Positions 54,282-63,045 are shown, counted from the first letter of the stretch. The stretch: DNA of 64,000 nt from RGIG1995 sp045126815 (GCA_045126815.1 JBGVPD010000001.1:7599-71598); one strand, 5' to 3'. A program made the numbers and translations. Notes: generated by a model not told the origin, from the sequence alone.

Positions 54282-55064
54282 ATGAGTATTAGTGAATTTT
54301 TGGGATTTGGTGGATATCAAAGAGCGGCAGAAGGATATATGTCTTGGCAGCACCTTTTGTTTGTTTCTTGTCTTGTAGGCATAATGATAATGTGCGCGGT
54401 CATTTTGGGTACTAGGTACAGAAAAAAAGATTTCCCCCAAAAGAACCGTATTTTGATCATATCAGCAATACTTATAGATAGTTTAGAGATCTTTAAGATC
54501 GTATTACTTTGTTTTAGACATAACGATCCTCTTCATTGGTTGACTGAACTTCCTTTGTTTTTGTGCAGTATTCAGCTTATAACAATTCCTCTTGCGGCAT
54601 TTTCAAAAGGCAGGATGAAGTTGGCTGCATTAGATTTTGTAACCATTTTCGGACTTCTTGGCGCTATACTCGGTACATATTTTGCAGGTAATAACTATGG
54701 TGTATATCCGGTTATATCGTTTGATAACGTTATTTCCGGAGTAACACATTGTATTTCCGGTTTTGTTTCTTTATATATTATGATATCCGGAATGATAAGT
54801 ATGGAAAAGAAAAATATTTCAATAACTTTAAGCATTCTTGTCGGGTTCTGCGTTTCGGCATATATTGCAAATATAGTTTTAGACTATAATTATATGTTTT
54901 TGATGCGCGGGGACGGTACTCCTTACGATATAGTATATAATTTGGTTAATGGAAACCCTGTATTATATCCGCTTTTGGTTGTAGGTTTATTTGTGCTTTA
55001 TATAGCGGCTTTTTATTATATTTATTATGGAATAAAAAAAGTTCGTTGCAGAAAGATCGCTTGA
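54282..55064 (+). CDS. YwaF/TMEM164-like membrane protein
   Basis: A 260-residue protein with about seven membrane helices, resembling the YwaF (TIGR02206, TMEM164) family, whose sign is the LPLFLCSIQL segment around 90-99 and the YFAGNNYGVYP loop. Human TMEM164 is an acyltransferase; the bacterial function is unknown. The start ATG 54282 lacks an obvious ribosome site. It shares a transcript with the DUF1287 gene 31 bases further on. Confidence 0.78.
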   Translation: MSISEFLGFGGYQRAAEGYMSWQHLLFVSCLVGIMIMCAVILGTRYRKKDFPQKNRILIISAILIDSLEIFKIVLLCFRHNDPLHWLTELPLFLCSIQLITIPLAAFSKGRMKLAALDFVTIFGLLGAILGTYFAGNNYGVYPVISFDNVISGVTHCISGFVSLYIMISGMISMEKKNISITLSILVGFCVSAYIANIVLDYNYMFLMRGDGTPYDIVYNLVNGNPVLYPLLVVGLFVLYIAAFYYIYYGIKKVRCRKIA

Positions 55065-55095
55065 ATTTTATTTAGGTTAATGAAAGGAGCTAACG

Positions 55096-55785
55096 ATGGG
55101 TAAGAAAAAAATTATTATTTCAGTAATAATTGTAATTTTTATAATCTCCGTTTTGCTTATCCTTAGTTACTTTAATATATTACCAAAGAAAACATATTCA
55201 GCTGAATATTTTGGAATTAAGACGATTTATAGTGATGTTGATTACAACAATAACGGGATTGATGACTATACCGATATCCTTCTAGGAGCAAGATTAGATG
55301 CTGAAAATCATCCCACCTATGACGGTGCGTATCAAAGTAGCGGATATCCCCCAGATGATATCGGTGTGTGTACCGATGTTGTTTGGAGAGCGTTTAAAAA
55401 TGCAGGATATTCGCTTAGAGCTATGGTGGATAAAGATATAGAAAACAGACCAGAAGCGTATAAAAACATTGAAAAAGCGGACAGTAACATTGATTTTCGC
55501 AGAGTGAAAAATCTAAAAGTATTCTTTGAAGAATATGGTCTTTCTCTTACTTTGGACACAAAATTAATTAAAGAATGGCACCCCGGGGATATTGTAATTT
55601 TTGGTGATGATAAACATATAGGGATTATTTCGGATAAAAGAAATAAACGAGGTCAGCCCTATGTTATTCATAACGGCGGACAACCTAATCGCGAAGAGGA
55701 TTATTTAGATAGGTCTACTGTGACAGCCCACTATCGTTTTGATGCATCACGGATAGATGAAGCTTTTCTTGAAAAATGGGAATAA
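55096..55785 (+). CDS. DUF1287 (NlpC/P60-like) membrane-anchored protein
   Basis: A 229-residue protein with an N-terminal membrane anchor (about 5-27) and an extracytoplasmic DUF1287 domain (about 55-225). The family phrase GVCTDVVWRAF (Cys near 92) carries the candidate nucleophile, and GDIVIFGDDKHIGIISD and VIHNGGQPNREEDYLD give the His and Asn/Asp. The fold is related to NlpC/P60 hydrolases, so action on cell wall or a lipid is plausible. A calcium-loop-like DVDYNNNGIDDYTD precedes it. AAAGGAG precedes the ATG. Confidence 0.85.
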   Translation: MGKKKIIISVIIVIFIISVLLILSYFNILPKKTYSAEYFGIKTIYSDVDYNNNGIDDYTDILLGARLDAENHPTYDGAYQSSGYPPDDIGVCTDVVWRAFKNAGYSLRAMVDKDIENRPEAYKNIEKADSNIDFRRVKNLKVFFEEYGLSLTLDTKLIKEWHPGDIVIFGDDKHIGIISDKRNKRGQPYVIHNGGQPNREEDYLDRSTVTAHYRFDASRIDEAFLEKWE

Positions 55786-55786
55786 T

Positions 55787-55821
55787 AAAAATCTCCCCGA
55801 ACAAAGTTCGGGGAGATTTTT
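55787..55821. terminator. Bidirectional terminator between the DUF1287 gene and tRNA-Gln
   Basis: A perfect 16-bp stem, AAAAATCTCCCCGAAC with its complement, loop AAA. Its right arm ends at the last base of the tRNA gene. Confidence 0.9.
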
Positions 55822-55896
55822 GGCTGGGAGGGCTGGATTCGAACCAGCGCAATGCCAGAGTCAAAGTCTGGTGCCTTACCGCTTGGCTACATCCCA
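55821..55896 (-). tRNA. tRNA-Gln (anticodon UUG), CCA encoded
   Basis: The minus strand folds as a tRNA of 76 bases with CCA: acceptor TGGGATG with CCTCCCA, anticodon stem CCAGA/TCTGG with loop CTTTGAC (anticodon TTG, reads CAA), T arm GCTGG-TTCGAAT-CCAGC, discriminator G, CCA. Acceptor pair 6-67 (T-C) is mismatched. It stands alone with a perfect promoter. Confidence 0.95.
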
Positions 55897-55908
55897 ACAT
55901 ACTTCGGT

Positions 55909-55937
55909 ATTATACCACATTAAACAAATATTGTCAA
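55909..55937 (-). promoter_or_regulatory. Consensus promoter of tRNA-Gln
   Basis: TTGACA (55932-55937), 17 bases, TATAAT (55909-55914) on the minus strand. Confidence 0.9.
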
Positions 55938-55964
55938 TAATATTCTTTTGATATTATTTTATTT

Positions 55965-56006
55965 TAAAAGAAAAAACGGAGTATGATAGTTATTATATAC
56001 TCCGTT
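55965..56006 (-). terminator. Terminator of the YbaK-like gene
   Basis: AACGGAGTAT and ATACTCCGTT form a 10-bp stem, followed on the minus strand by TTTTCTTTT. Confidence 0.82.
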
Positions 56007-56014
56007 GATTACAA

Positions 56015-56485
56015 TTATTCCATTGGTTTGCAAACATCGATCCATTCGCGGAAATTTGAATGTTCTTCAAGTTCGCTTATGGTTAATTCTATAGCGCTGT
56101 TTGAGCTTCCGCATGCAGGGAAGACTGTTTCGAATCTTTTTAACGATTCGTCAAGATAAACCATAACATCAGAATTTATTGCGAACGGGCATACTCCGCC
56201 TACCTTGTGTCCAATCATCCGCTCGACTTCATCATATTGCAACATTTTTGCTTTTATGTGGAATTTAGCTTTATACTTAGCGTTATCAATTTTTACATCG
56301 CCTGCCGTTACGATTATAATAGCCTTATCTTCAATTTTAAAGGACATACTTTTTGCTATTCTGCATTCAGCGCATCCTAAAGCTTTTGCGGCAAGTTCTA
56401 CTGTAGCGCTTGAAATATCAAACTCTCTTACTCTATCTTCAATACCTTTTTGTTTAAAGTATTCTCTAACTTTTTCAATCGACAT
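56015..56485 (-). CDS. ybaK: YbaK/ProX-type aminoacyl-tRNA deacylase
   Basis: A 156-residue protein of the YbaK/EbsC/ProX family, which clears mischarged tRNAs such as Cys-tRNA(Pro) or Ala-tRNA(Pro). The catalytic Lys lies in CRIAKSMSFK (about 41-50), with the VTAGDVKID strand and the GHKVGGVCPFAI loop (about 92-103) typical of the family. No synthetase is adjacent. The promoter is good and the gene is transcribed alone. Confidence 0.88.
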   Translation of the reverse strand: MSIEKVREYFKQKGIEDRVREFDISSATVELAAKALGCAECRIAKSMSFKIEDKAIIIVTAGDVKIDNAKYKAKFHIKAKMLQYDEVERMIGHKVGGVCPFAINSDVMVYLDESLKRFETVFPACGSSNSAIELTISELEEHSNFREWIDVCKPME

Positions 56486-56517
56486 AATCTTCTCCGATAT
56501 GATAATTTATTTTCTTT

Positions 56518-56546
56518 ATTATATACAAAATGAACAAATTTTTCAA
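56518..56546 (-). promoter_or_regulatory. Promoter of ybaK
   Basis: TTGAAA (56541-56546), 17 bases, TATAAT (56518-56523) on the minus strand. Confidence 0.78.
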
Positions 56547-56590
56547 GTGTATTTTTCAATATAGAGCATCTTAAGATAGCAGCGGTTATA

Positions 56591-56619
56591 TTGACACAAA
56601 TGTATAAAAATGATATAAT
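56591..56619 (+). promoter_or_regulatory. Consensus promoter of the carboxypeptidase gene
   Basis: TTGACA (56591-56596), 17 bases, TATAAT (56614-56619) with an extended TGA. It implies a transcript start near 56626. Confidence 0.9.
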
Positions 56620-56651
56620 ATATGTATAAATTTTGTTTGAGGTTAATAGTC

Positions 56652-57704
56652 GTGAATGATAAAAAATATGTCAGAGACGAGCATTTGAGACGTAATATTC
56701 TTAAGAAGAAAAAACAAAAGAAAATTAGAAATAGATTAATTACTTTACAGTCGATTATTTTCTTACTAATTGCTTCTCTGTTTTTTACATTGATGTTTGT
56801 GCCGGGGAATGATAGTTTAATAAAGATCGATTCATCACACCCCGATACTTTAGAAGCAGAGGCTTTAATGCCGGTATCAAACGTCGTTGATCACTCTGCC
56901 TACATACAAGAAATTGATTCAAATGGGATCAGCAGTTCTAATGCTATATTATTGTTTTTGAGTTCAGGAGAAGTTTTGGCGCAAAAGGGACCTGACGAAA
57001 AGATATATCCTGCTTCCATGACCAAAATACTGACAACCGTTGTTGCTATTGAACATTTTGAAGATTTGGAAGTTAGTATAGAAGTCCCCTCGGATATTTT
57101 CCCTTATTTAAGAGATCAAAACGCGTCGTGCGCGGGATTTCAAGCAGGAGAGAAAGTTAAGATAATCGACCTTTTGTACGGTGTTATGCTTCCTTCGGGG
57201 GCAGATGCCTGTCTTACGATCGCAAGAGCTGTTTCGGGCAACGAACAGAACTTTGCTAAAAAGATGACCGAAAAAGCTCATGAGATCGGCGCTAAGTCCA
57301 CAAATTTTACAAACAGTACCGGACTTCATGATGATAACCATTATTCTACCGTTCGTGATATGGCTAAAATCTTGATGTATGCTTTGAAAAACGATACGTT
57401 TAGAACAGTATTTACAACGGAGGAATATACTACACATTCAACAGCAAAACACCCCTACGGAATTACTTTGAACAGTACGACTTTCAGTGCGTTTAGAAGA
57501 GCAGGGATTACAAATAAATACGTTAAGGGCGGTAAGACGGGCTTTACAGGAGAGGCAAAACTTTGTTTAGCATCACTTGCTGAAAAAAACGGTAAGGAAT
57601 ATATTCTGATTACTTGCGGAGCGGGTACCTCTACTTCTTATTCCGGAGTTAGACACGCTGTTGATGCACAGTATATTTACGATAACTACTTGAATTTTAA
57701 CTGA
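56652..57704 (+). CDS. D-alanyl-D-alanine carboxypeptidase, DacA/DacF type, membrane-anchored
   Basis: A 350-residue penicillin-binding protein that trims the terminal D-Ala of peptidoglycan. A very basic cytoplasmic start (LRRNILKKKKQKKIRNR) is followed by one membrane helix (about 29-51). The SxxK motif is SMTK (about 122), the second motif is SGADA in place of the common SGN, and KTG is in KGGKTGFTGEA (about 292). I start at GTG 56652, nine bases behind TGAGG; the ATG at 56622 lies at the expected transcript start and so is unlikely. It is monocistronic. Confidence 0.92.
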   Translation: MNDKKYVRDEHLRRNILKKKKQKKIRNRLITLQSIIFLLIASLFFTLMFVPGNDSLIKIDSSHPDTLEAEALMPVSNVVDHSAYIQEIDSNGISSSNAILLFLSSGEVLAQKGPDEKIYPASMTKILTTVVAIEHFEDLEVSIEVPSDIFPYLRDQNASCAGFQAGEKVKIIDLLYGVMLPSGADACLTIARAVSGNEQNFAKKMTEKAHEIGAKSTNFTNSTGLHDDNHYSTVRDMAKILMYALKNDTFRTVFTTEEYTTHSTAKHPYGITLNSTTFSAFRRAGITNKYVKGGKTGFTGEAKLCLASLAEKNGKEYILITCGAGTSTSYSGVRHAVDAQYIYDNYLNFN

Positions 57705-57726
57705 TATTTTATCCATATTGTAAATT

Positions 57727-57770
57727 AATGCCGAAACACACGAATTATGTGTAATTTCGGCATTTTATTA
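57727..57770 (+). terminator. Terminator of the carboxypeptidase gene
   Basis: AATGCCGAAA (57727-57736) pairs with TTTCGGCATT (57755-57764), with an inner CACAC/GTGT pairing; T-rich run behind. Confidence 0.82.
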
Positions 57771-57782
57771 TCTTTTTTTACT

Positions 57783-57811
57783 TTGACCTATTGTTTTTTT
57801 CTGCATAATAT
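57783..57811 (+). promoter_or_regulatory. Promoter of cysK
   Basis: TTGACC (57783-57788), 17 bases, TAATAT (57806-57811). Confidence 0.65.
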
Positions 57812-57850
57812 TGTAATATATAAGAAGTATAATTTAGAAAGAGGACTATA

Positions 57851-58780
57851 ATGATTTATAATAACGTACTTGAAGCTATGGGCCAAACTCCCGTAATCCG
57901 TTTGAATCACATGGGAGATAAAGACGGCGCTGATATTCTTGTGAAATATGAAGGCTTAAACGTTGGCGGATCAATAAAAACACGAACAGCGTATAATATG
58001 ATACTCGAAGCCGAAAAAATGGGAATATTGAATGAGAACTCTATTATAGTTGAGCCAACGAGCGGAAACCAGGGAATAGGTCTTGCTCTTGTTGGCGCAG
58101 TTAAGAAATACCGTACTATTATAATTATGCCCGACTCTGTAAGCGAAGAAAGAAAAAAACTCGTTGAACATTACGGTGCAGAAGTAATAACGATCCACGA
58201 TGCCGGAAATATTGGCGCTTGTATTCAGGAATGTCTTGATACAGCTCTTGATATGGCTAAAAATAACAAAAACGTTTTCATTCCTCAACAGTTTGAAAAC
58301 CCTGCAAACCCTATGGTCCACAAACACTATACAGCTCTTGAGATACTTGAACAGGTAGCAGGTCCTATTCACGGATTTTGTTCAGGAATAGGAACCGGCG
58401 GCACCATAACGGGTATAGGCGAAACATTAAAGGCGTTAAATCCTGATATTGAGATATGGGCGGTAGAACCCGAAAATGCGGCAATATTGGCCGGTGGTAC
58501 TATTGGTACGCATTTGCAAATGGGGATAGGCGACGGACTAATTCCCGACGTTTTAAACACACAAATATATAATGATATTTGCGTTATTTCTGACCAAGAA
58601 GCTATTCAAACCGCAAAAGATCTCGCCAAGCTTGAAGGTTTAATGTGTGGAATTTCAAGCGGAACGAACGTAGCAGCTGCAATAAAACTTGCACGTAAAC
58701 TCGGGAAGGGAAAGACTGTTGTAACCGTTCTTCCCGACACTGCAGAAAGATATTTTTCGACCCCCTTGTTTGATGACTAA
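57851..58780 (+). CDS. cysK: Cysteine synthase family PLP enzyme
   Basis: A 309-residue fold-type-II PLP enzyme that makes cysteine from O-acetylserine and sulfide, by family. The PLP Lys is in GGSIKTRTAYNM (K near 42), the substrate loop is EPTSGNQGIGLAL (about 70-82), the phosphate cup is GIGTGGTITGIGE and the Ser contact is in GISSGTNVAAA. Compared with the usual GGSVKDR and SGNTG, KTR and SGNQG are variants; related activities such as diaminopropionate synthase are a minor alternative. Promoter and terminator show it is transcribed alone. Confidence 0.88.
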   Translation: MIYNNVLEAMGQTPVIRLNHMGDKDGADILVKYEGLNVGGSIKTRTAYNMILEAEKMGILNENSIIVEPTSGNQGIGLALVGAVKKYRTIIIMPDSVSEERKKLVEHYGAEVITIHDAGNIGACIQECLDTALDMAKNNKNVFIPQQFENPANPMVHKHYTALEILEQVAGPIHGFCSGIGTGGTITGIGETLKALNPDIEIWAVEPENAAILAGGTIGTHLQMGIGDGLIPDVLNTQIYNDICVISDQEAIQTAKDLAKLEGLMCGISSGTNVAAAIKLARKLGKGKTVVTVLPDTAERYFSTPLFDD

Positions 58781-58790
58781 AGTAAAACAC

Positions 58791-58820
58791 AAAAAACTCC
58801 TCAATACGAGGAGTTTTTTT
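58791..58820. terminator. Bidirectional terminator between cysK and ispE
   Basis: AAAAAACTCCTC pairs with GAGGAGTTTTTT around AATAC. Confidence 0.88.
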
Positions 58821-58824
58821 GTGT

Positions 58825-59679
58825 TTAAACGGGGGTGCATAAGTGTGCATCTGCACCGTATTGTAATAATTCTTTCAGTGCATTTTCGGCAGATCGCTTG
58901 TTATCAAAAATACCAAACACAGAAGGACCGCTTCCGCTCATCATCGAATAAATGGGTGAATATTTTGACAATATATCCTTCTGTTCTTTAACTTTGGGTC
59001 TTATCGGTTCAACAACTTTTTCAAAAATATTGTACATTTCATTTGCAATATCACCAATTTTTCCAATTTCAAGTTTATTTACGATGCCGACGCTTGTTTT
59101 TGTCTTAGAATTATCAGTTGATCTCATTTCATCAATTTGTTTGTATGCATAAGGAGTTGATACACCTTCGCCGCATTTTGAAATAACTATATAGCAATCG
59201 GGTAACGAAGAACAAGGTATAAGTATATCTCCGATTCCTTTTGTAATATATGTTCCGCCTTTGATGCAGAACGGAATATCAGCGCCAAGTTTTGCCCCTA
59301 TAGAACACAACGTGTCATTTGAGAGGTTAGTGTTGTACAGTTTATTTAAAGCTTTAAATGTCGCTGCTGCATCTGTACTTCCGCCTGCAAGACCTGCGGA
59401 AATAGGTATATTTTTTTCTATATGAATTTTTGCGCCCTTGTTTATGTTTGTATATTCAAAAAAAGCTTTTGCGGCTTTGTATGCAAGATTATCCGATGTG
59501 TTGGGTAAGTCAGCGTTGTTTGATAAAATTATTTCATCACATTCTGAAACTGTTATAATATCGCAAAGTGAAACCGATTGCATAACACTGTCGATATTGT
59601 GGTAATTATCTTCTCTTTTTTCGCATACTTCGAGAAAAAGGTTAATTTTTGCGTATGCTTTTTCCGTTATTGTATTCAT
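58825..59679 (-). CDS. ispE: 4-diphosphocytidyl-2-C-methyl-D-erythritol kinase
   Basis: A 284-residue GHMP kinase of the MEP isoprenoid pathway. N-terminal KAYAKINLFLEV, the ATP loop PISAGLAGGSTDAAA (about 90-104), GADIPFCIKGGT, and the closing MMSGSGPSVFGIF are typical. I start at ATG 59679, eight bases after AAAGG; an in-frame ATG at 59712 would overlap the MATE gene end. It follows that gene by 22 bases on the minus strand. Confidence 0.95.
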   Translation of the reverse strand: MNTITEKAYAKINLFLEVCEKREDNYHNIDSVMQSVSLCDIITVSECDEIILSNNADLPNTSDNLAYKAAKAFFEYTNINKGAKIHIEKNIPISAGLAGGSTDAAATFKALNKLYNTNLSNDTLCSIGAKLGADIPFCIKGGTYITKGIGDILIPCSSLPDCYIVISKCGEGVSTPYAYKQIDEMRSTDNSKTKTSVGIVNKLEIGKIGDIANEMYNIFEKVVEPIRPKVKEQKDILSKYSPIYSMMSGSGPSVFGIFDNKRSAENALKELLQYGADAHLCTPV

Positions 59680-59701
59680 ATTACATACCTTTCCGGTATT
59701 A

Positions 59702-61069
59702 CTACCATTCAAGAGGAGAATGTTTTTTGGTAATTTTTTTAAAAATGATAAGGAATGTTATAAGCTGAGCCGTAAAAGTGACTATCCATGATATACCGTA
59801 TGATGCAAACAATATCTGCGGTGTATGGTATGCACTCATTTGGAAAATAGTAGAAATCCAAACAAGTCTTATTCCACATATACCAATTACGGAAATGAGC
59901 ATTGGTGCGACTGATGTGCCGAGACCTCTAAGTGCTCCCGTCGTAACATCCATAAGACCGCATAAGAAATACGGTAAACATATAAATGCAAGTCTGATCA
60001 TACCGTAATCAATAGCTTCTTGTGAGTCGGTAATGTAAATAGAGAGAAGTTTTTCTCCAGATAAGTATACACCAAGTCCTGATATGATACCTACAACACC
60101 TACGCTTATAAGACAGATCCAAAATATTTTTTTGAGTCGTTTGAAGTTTCTCGCCCCCATATTTTGACCTACAAAATTTGTAGATGTTTGGGAAAATGCG
60201 TTTAAAGTAACGTATATAAATCCTTCTATGTTACCGGCAGACGAGCTTCCCGACATAAAAACTTCACCGAACGAGTTTACCGACGACTGTATCAGTACGT
60301 TTGATATAGAAAATAGAGAGCCTTGAATACCTGCAGGTAATCCAATCTTGGTTATTCTTAAAAATTCATCTTTATAGAACTTGATTTCTTTTATGATCAA
60401 TTTACAAGAGTCTTCTTTTTTCATTAATGCATTTATTACAAGAACGGCAGAAACAGCTTGTGATATGGAGGTTGCCAGAGCGACACCGGCAACGTTCATG
60501 TTAAACAGAGTAACAAATATAACGTTGAGAATGACGTTGATGATTCCTGAAATAGTAAGATAAACCAAAGGGCCTTTCGTATCCCCAGAGGCTCTTAATA
60601 TAGATGCACAGAAATTATAAAGCATATTGAAAACAATACCGCCGAAATATATTCTCATATAAACGGTAGAGAGGGGGAGAATTGTGTCCGGAGTACCCAT
60701 AAGTATGAGTAACTGTTCAGAAAGCAACACTCCAATAATTGTTAAAAGAAATCCGCTAACTAAAGCTGTAAGTAAAGATGTATGTACTGTACGGTAAACG
60801 GCTTGTTTGTTATCGCAACCAATACCGTGAGCAACAGCAACACCTGCGCCTACAGAAAGTCCAATAAAGAGATTGACTATCAGTGTAGTTATAGATCCGG
60901 TAGCGCCTACTGCCGCAACGGACGTGCTACCGCAAAATCTTCCGACGACCACTAAATCTGCGGCATTAAAAAGTACTTGAAGTATACTTGTTAAAATTAT
61001 AGGGATTGTATAGCTTATTATATTGGGAAGGATAGGGCCTTCAAGCATCGATACATTCTTTTTAAACAT
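59702..61069 (-). CDS. MATE-family efflux transporter (second copy)
   Basis: A 455-residue MATE transporter with about twelve helices. VVVGRFCGSTSVAAVGATGS and LRASGDTKGPLVYL are standard MATE phrases; the two MatE halves start near 15 and 240. It is only distantly similar to the one at 52681-54051. It is in a minus-strand run behind the two unknown membrane-protein genes (11 bases downstream) and before ispE. The substrate is unknown. Confidence 0.92.
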   Translation of the reverse strand: MFKKNVSMLEGPILPNIISYTIPIILTSILQVLFNAADLVVVGRFCGSTSVAAVGATGSITTLIVNLFIGLSVGAGVAVAHGIGCDNKQAVYRTVHTSLLTALVSGFLLTIIGVLLSEQLLILMGTPDTILPLSTVYMRIYFGGIVFNMLYNFCASILRASGDTKGPLVYLTISGIINVILNVIFVTLFNMNVAGVALATSISQAVSAVLVINALMKKEDSCKLIIKEIKFYKDEFLRITKIGLPAGIQGSLFSISNVLIQSSVNSFGEVFMSGSSSAGNIEGFIYVTLNAFSQTSTNFVGQNMGARNFKRLKKIFWICLISVGVVGIISGLGVYLSGEKLLSIYITDSQEAIDYGMIRLAFICLPYFLCGLMDVTTGALRGLGTSVAPMLISVIGICGIRLVWISTIFQMSAYHTPQILFASYGISWIVTFTAQLITFLIIFKKITKKHSPLEW

Positions 61070-61080
61070 ATTTATACACC

Positions 61081-62391
61081 TTATAAATACCTATATTCAA
61101 CAGAGGATTTAATGTTACCGAGTAGTTTATAAAAGTTAATGAACCAAAAAGCTACGACTGCATAATCAAGTAATTGGAACCAACCAACCTGGTACAGTAA
61201 TAAAAGTCTTAAAATTCCTGTAATACAACCAATAATTCCGACTATCAAACACACTGTATTCTTTTTGTGCATTTCTATTTGTTCTGCTTTTTTTGAAATT
61301 GACAGCGTTTTTAGTTCTTCAACAGGAGAGCCTGTGTGCATGGCAATAATTTCTTTGAGGGTTGTAAACAGATAACAAAAACTTACAGCGAGTGTAAGAT
61401 ATTTAAGAATATTAAAAACATTAGCTACTCTAAATAATTGAGCGGCATTTTCGTCGCGAAGCAAATATACATCCGGATATTTTACGGCAAATATACAGAG
61501 GATGATCCAGAAAATCAATGCTGCAAACGTATATACAAACAAGGATATATTCAATTTTTTGCTTTGACAATATTTCTTGATAAAAGAAATTGCAATAATA
61601 AAGAATACTCCGCCCAAAAAGTCGGGAATAACGTTAACGTAATCAATAAGAAAATCAAACATTAACAATCCGCCTATAACAAACATAAAAGATGCGTTTG
61701 AAAAGCCTCTGCGAATAAACAATCCCTTATTTGGTTTTACGGTCGTTTCATATTGATTTTCAAGGAACGAAATAAGTTCAGCATCGTTCTTTATGCCATT
61801 AAAATATTTAATCGCATAGTTTAACCAAACAACACCTATTATAGTCGTTACTACGAAATTAAAAAGAACAAGAAGAGTTCTGTAATTTGCTAAATAAAAT
61901 TCATTACCGGATGAAACTACGTTTGAAAATTCGGGTGCAGAAATATAAGATAGGTCAGTCAAGAGCGCAAGGGAAGCTCTTACAATAATAAATATTACGG
62001 TAAGTGTTGAAAACTCACTTTGGTTTTTAAACAACACCTTTGAGTTTGTTCTGTCTCCAAGATAAACAAAACCGTTTAAAAGGGCTTTGAAAGCGGGAAG
62101 AGTATATATAAAATCAAATACCACAAAACAAAAAGTGAAAATAAGTATATAACCGCCGTCAGTACTTCCGAAATATGGGACTGTAAACATAAGCAAAAAT
62201 TTGGCAATACTAAAATATAATACTTTGATAAATGCATTTTTTGCTGTCATAAGTCCCGGAGTTAAGTCGGCAAGTTTGCTTAATCCTTTGATTATAAGAA
62301 TACAGCCGATAAAATCTGGAAGCAGATCGATTATAGTAAAGTTAGGAAGAAAAAAGAATACAAAACCTGCAATCAAATAAGATAATCCCAT
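61081..62391 (-). CDS. Unrecognised membrane protein with two copies of a repeated domain
   Basis: A 436-residue protein with about twelve hydrophobic segments that I cannot assign to a family. It seems to be a duplication: residues 1-45 (GLSYLIAGFVFFFLP, then IDLLPDFIG at 21-29) and 228-275 (ASFMFVIGGLLMFDF, then VNVIPDFLGG at 252-261) share a helix followed by D/N-x-x-P-D-F-x-G and another helix. The same motif opens the adjacent upstream gene. It starts two bases after that gene's end, in the run secA to ispE. Confidence 0.68.
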   Translation of the reverse strand: MGLSYLIAGFVFFFLPNFTIIDLLPDFIGCILIIKGLSKLADLTPGLMTAKNAFIKVLYFSIAKFLLMFTVPYFGSTDGGYILIFTFCFVVFDFIYTLPAFKALLNGFVYLGDRTNSKVLFKNQSEFSTLTVIFIIVRASLALLTDLSYISAPEFSNVVSSGNEFYLANYRTLLVLFNFVVTTIIGVVWLNYAIKYFNGIKNDAELISFLENQYETTVKPNKGLFIRRGFSNASFMFVIGGLLMFDFLIDYVNVIPDFLGGVFFIIAISFIKKYCQSKKLNISLFVYTFAALIFWIILCIFAVKYPDVYLLRDENAAQLFRVANVFNILKYLTLAVSFCYLFTTLKEIIAMHTGSPVEELKTLSISKKAEQIEMHKKNTVCLIVGIIGCITGILRLLLLYQVGWFQLLDYAVVAFWFINFYKLLGNIKSSVEYRYL

Positions 62392-62393
62392 GG

Positions 62394-63026
62394 TTATTCC
62401 TCCGCACTCTTATTTTTTAGCTTCATAAATTTACTTTCTTTTTCGGGCATATCTTCGTCACCGATCTGACAAATCCACATATAGCACGAGTAGATTAGTG
62501 ATGCATTTAGAATGAGCCAAACATATCCAAAAATATACATAACTAATCCAAAAGAGAATTTTGTAGCTAAATAAACTTCAAGCTTTTCTGTAAGAGTAGA
62601 GGGAAAGGAGAAGAAAAGAATTATTGCATAATACATCAGACACAAAACAAGGTTGCGTTGAGCTTTGGCATATATTATTCCGACGCCCGTATCTTTTCCT
62701 ATACGATATATAGCTACAAGAAGCATTATGTTATAAACTAAAATTATAGCCGTATACGCTGTTTCCCATATTTCTATAAAAGATAAGTCTATATTTAACA
62801 ATCTAAGAATTTGTATTGCTAAAGTTATAAAACTTGAGGGGATTAAAAGAGAAAAAAATCTTTTTAGGTTATCAAATCCGCATCCGTATTCAGAAAGTGT
62901 TCTGATACCTATAAATGCAATTATAAACCCAATGATATCGGGGAATATATCCAATCCGCGATACGGGAAACTAAACATAAATAAATATCCTATAAATAAG
63001 TATCCAAATCCCATATATTCACCCAT
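62394..63026 (-). CDS. Unrecognised membrane protein, single copy of the repeated domain
   Basis: A 210-residue protein with five to six membrane helices. Residues 7-42 (GYLFIGYLFMFSFP, then LDIFPDIIG at 25-33) resemble both copies in the next gene. The C-terminus is charged (DEDMPEKESKFMKLKNKSAEE region). ATG 63026 follows AAGGAA closely; ATG 63014 is a second possible start. It begins 20 bases after secA. Confidence 0.68.
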   Translation of the reverse strand: MGEYMGFGYLFIGYLFMFSFPYRGLDIFPDIIGFIIAFIGIRTLSEYGCGFDNLKRFFSLLIPSSFITLAIQILRLLNIDLSFIEIWETAYTAIILVYNIMLLVAIYRIGKDTGVGIIYAKAQRNLVLCLMYYAIILFFSFPSTLTEKLEVYLATKFSFGLVMYIFGYVWLILNASLIYSCYMWICQIGDEDMPEKESKFMKLKNKSAEE

Positions 63027-63045
63027 TTCCTTAAAGTTTAAGATT

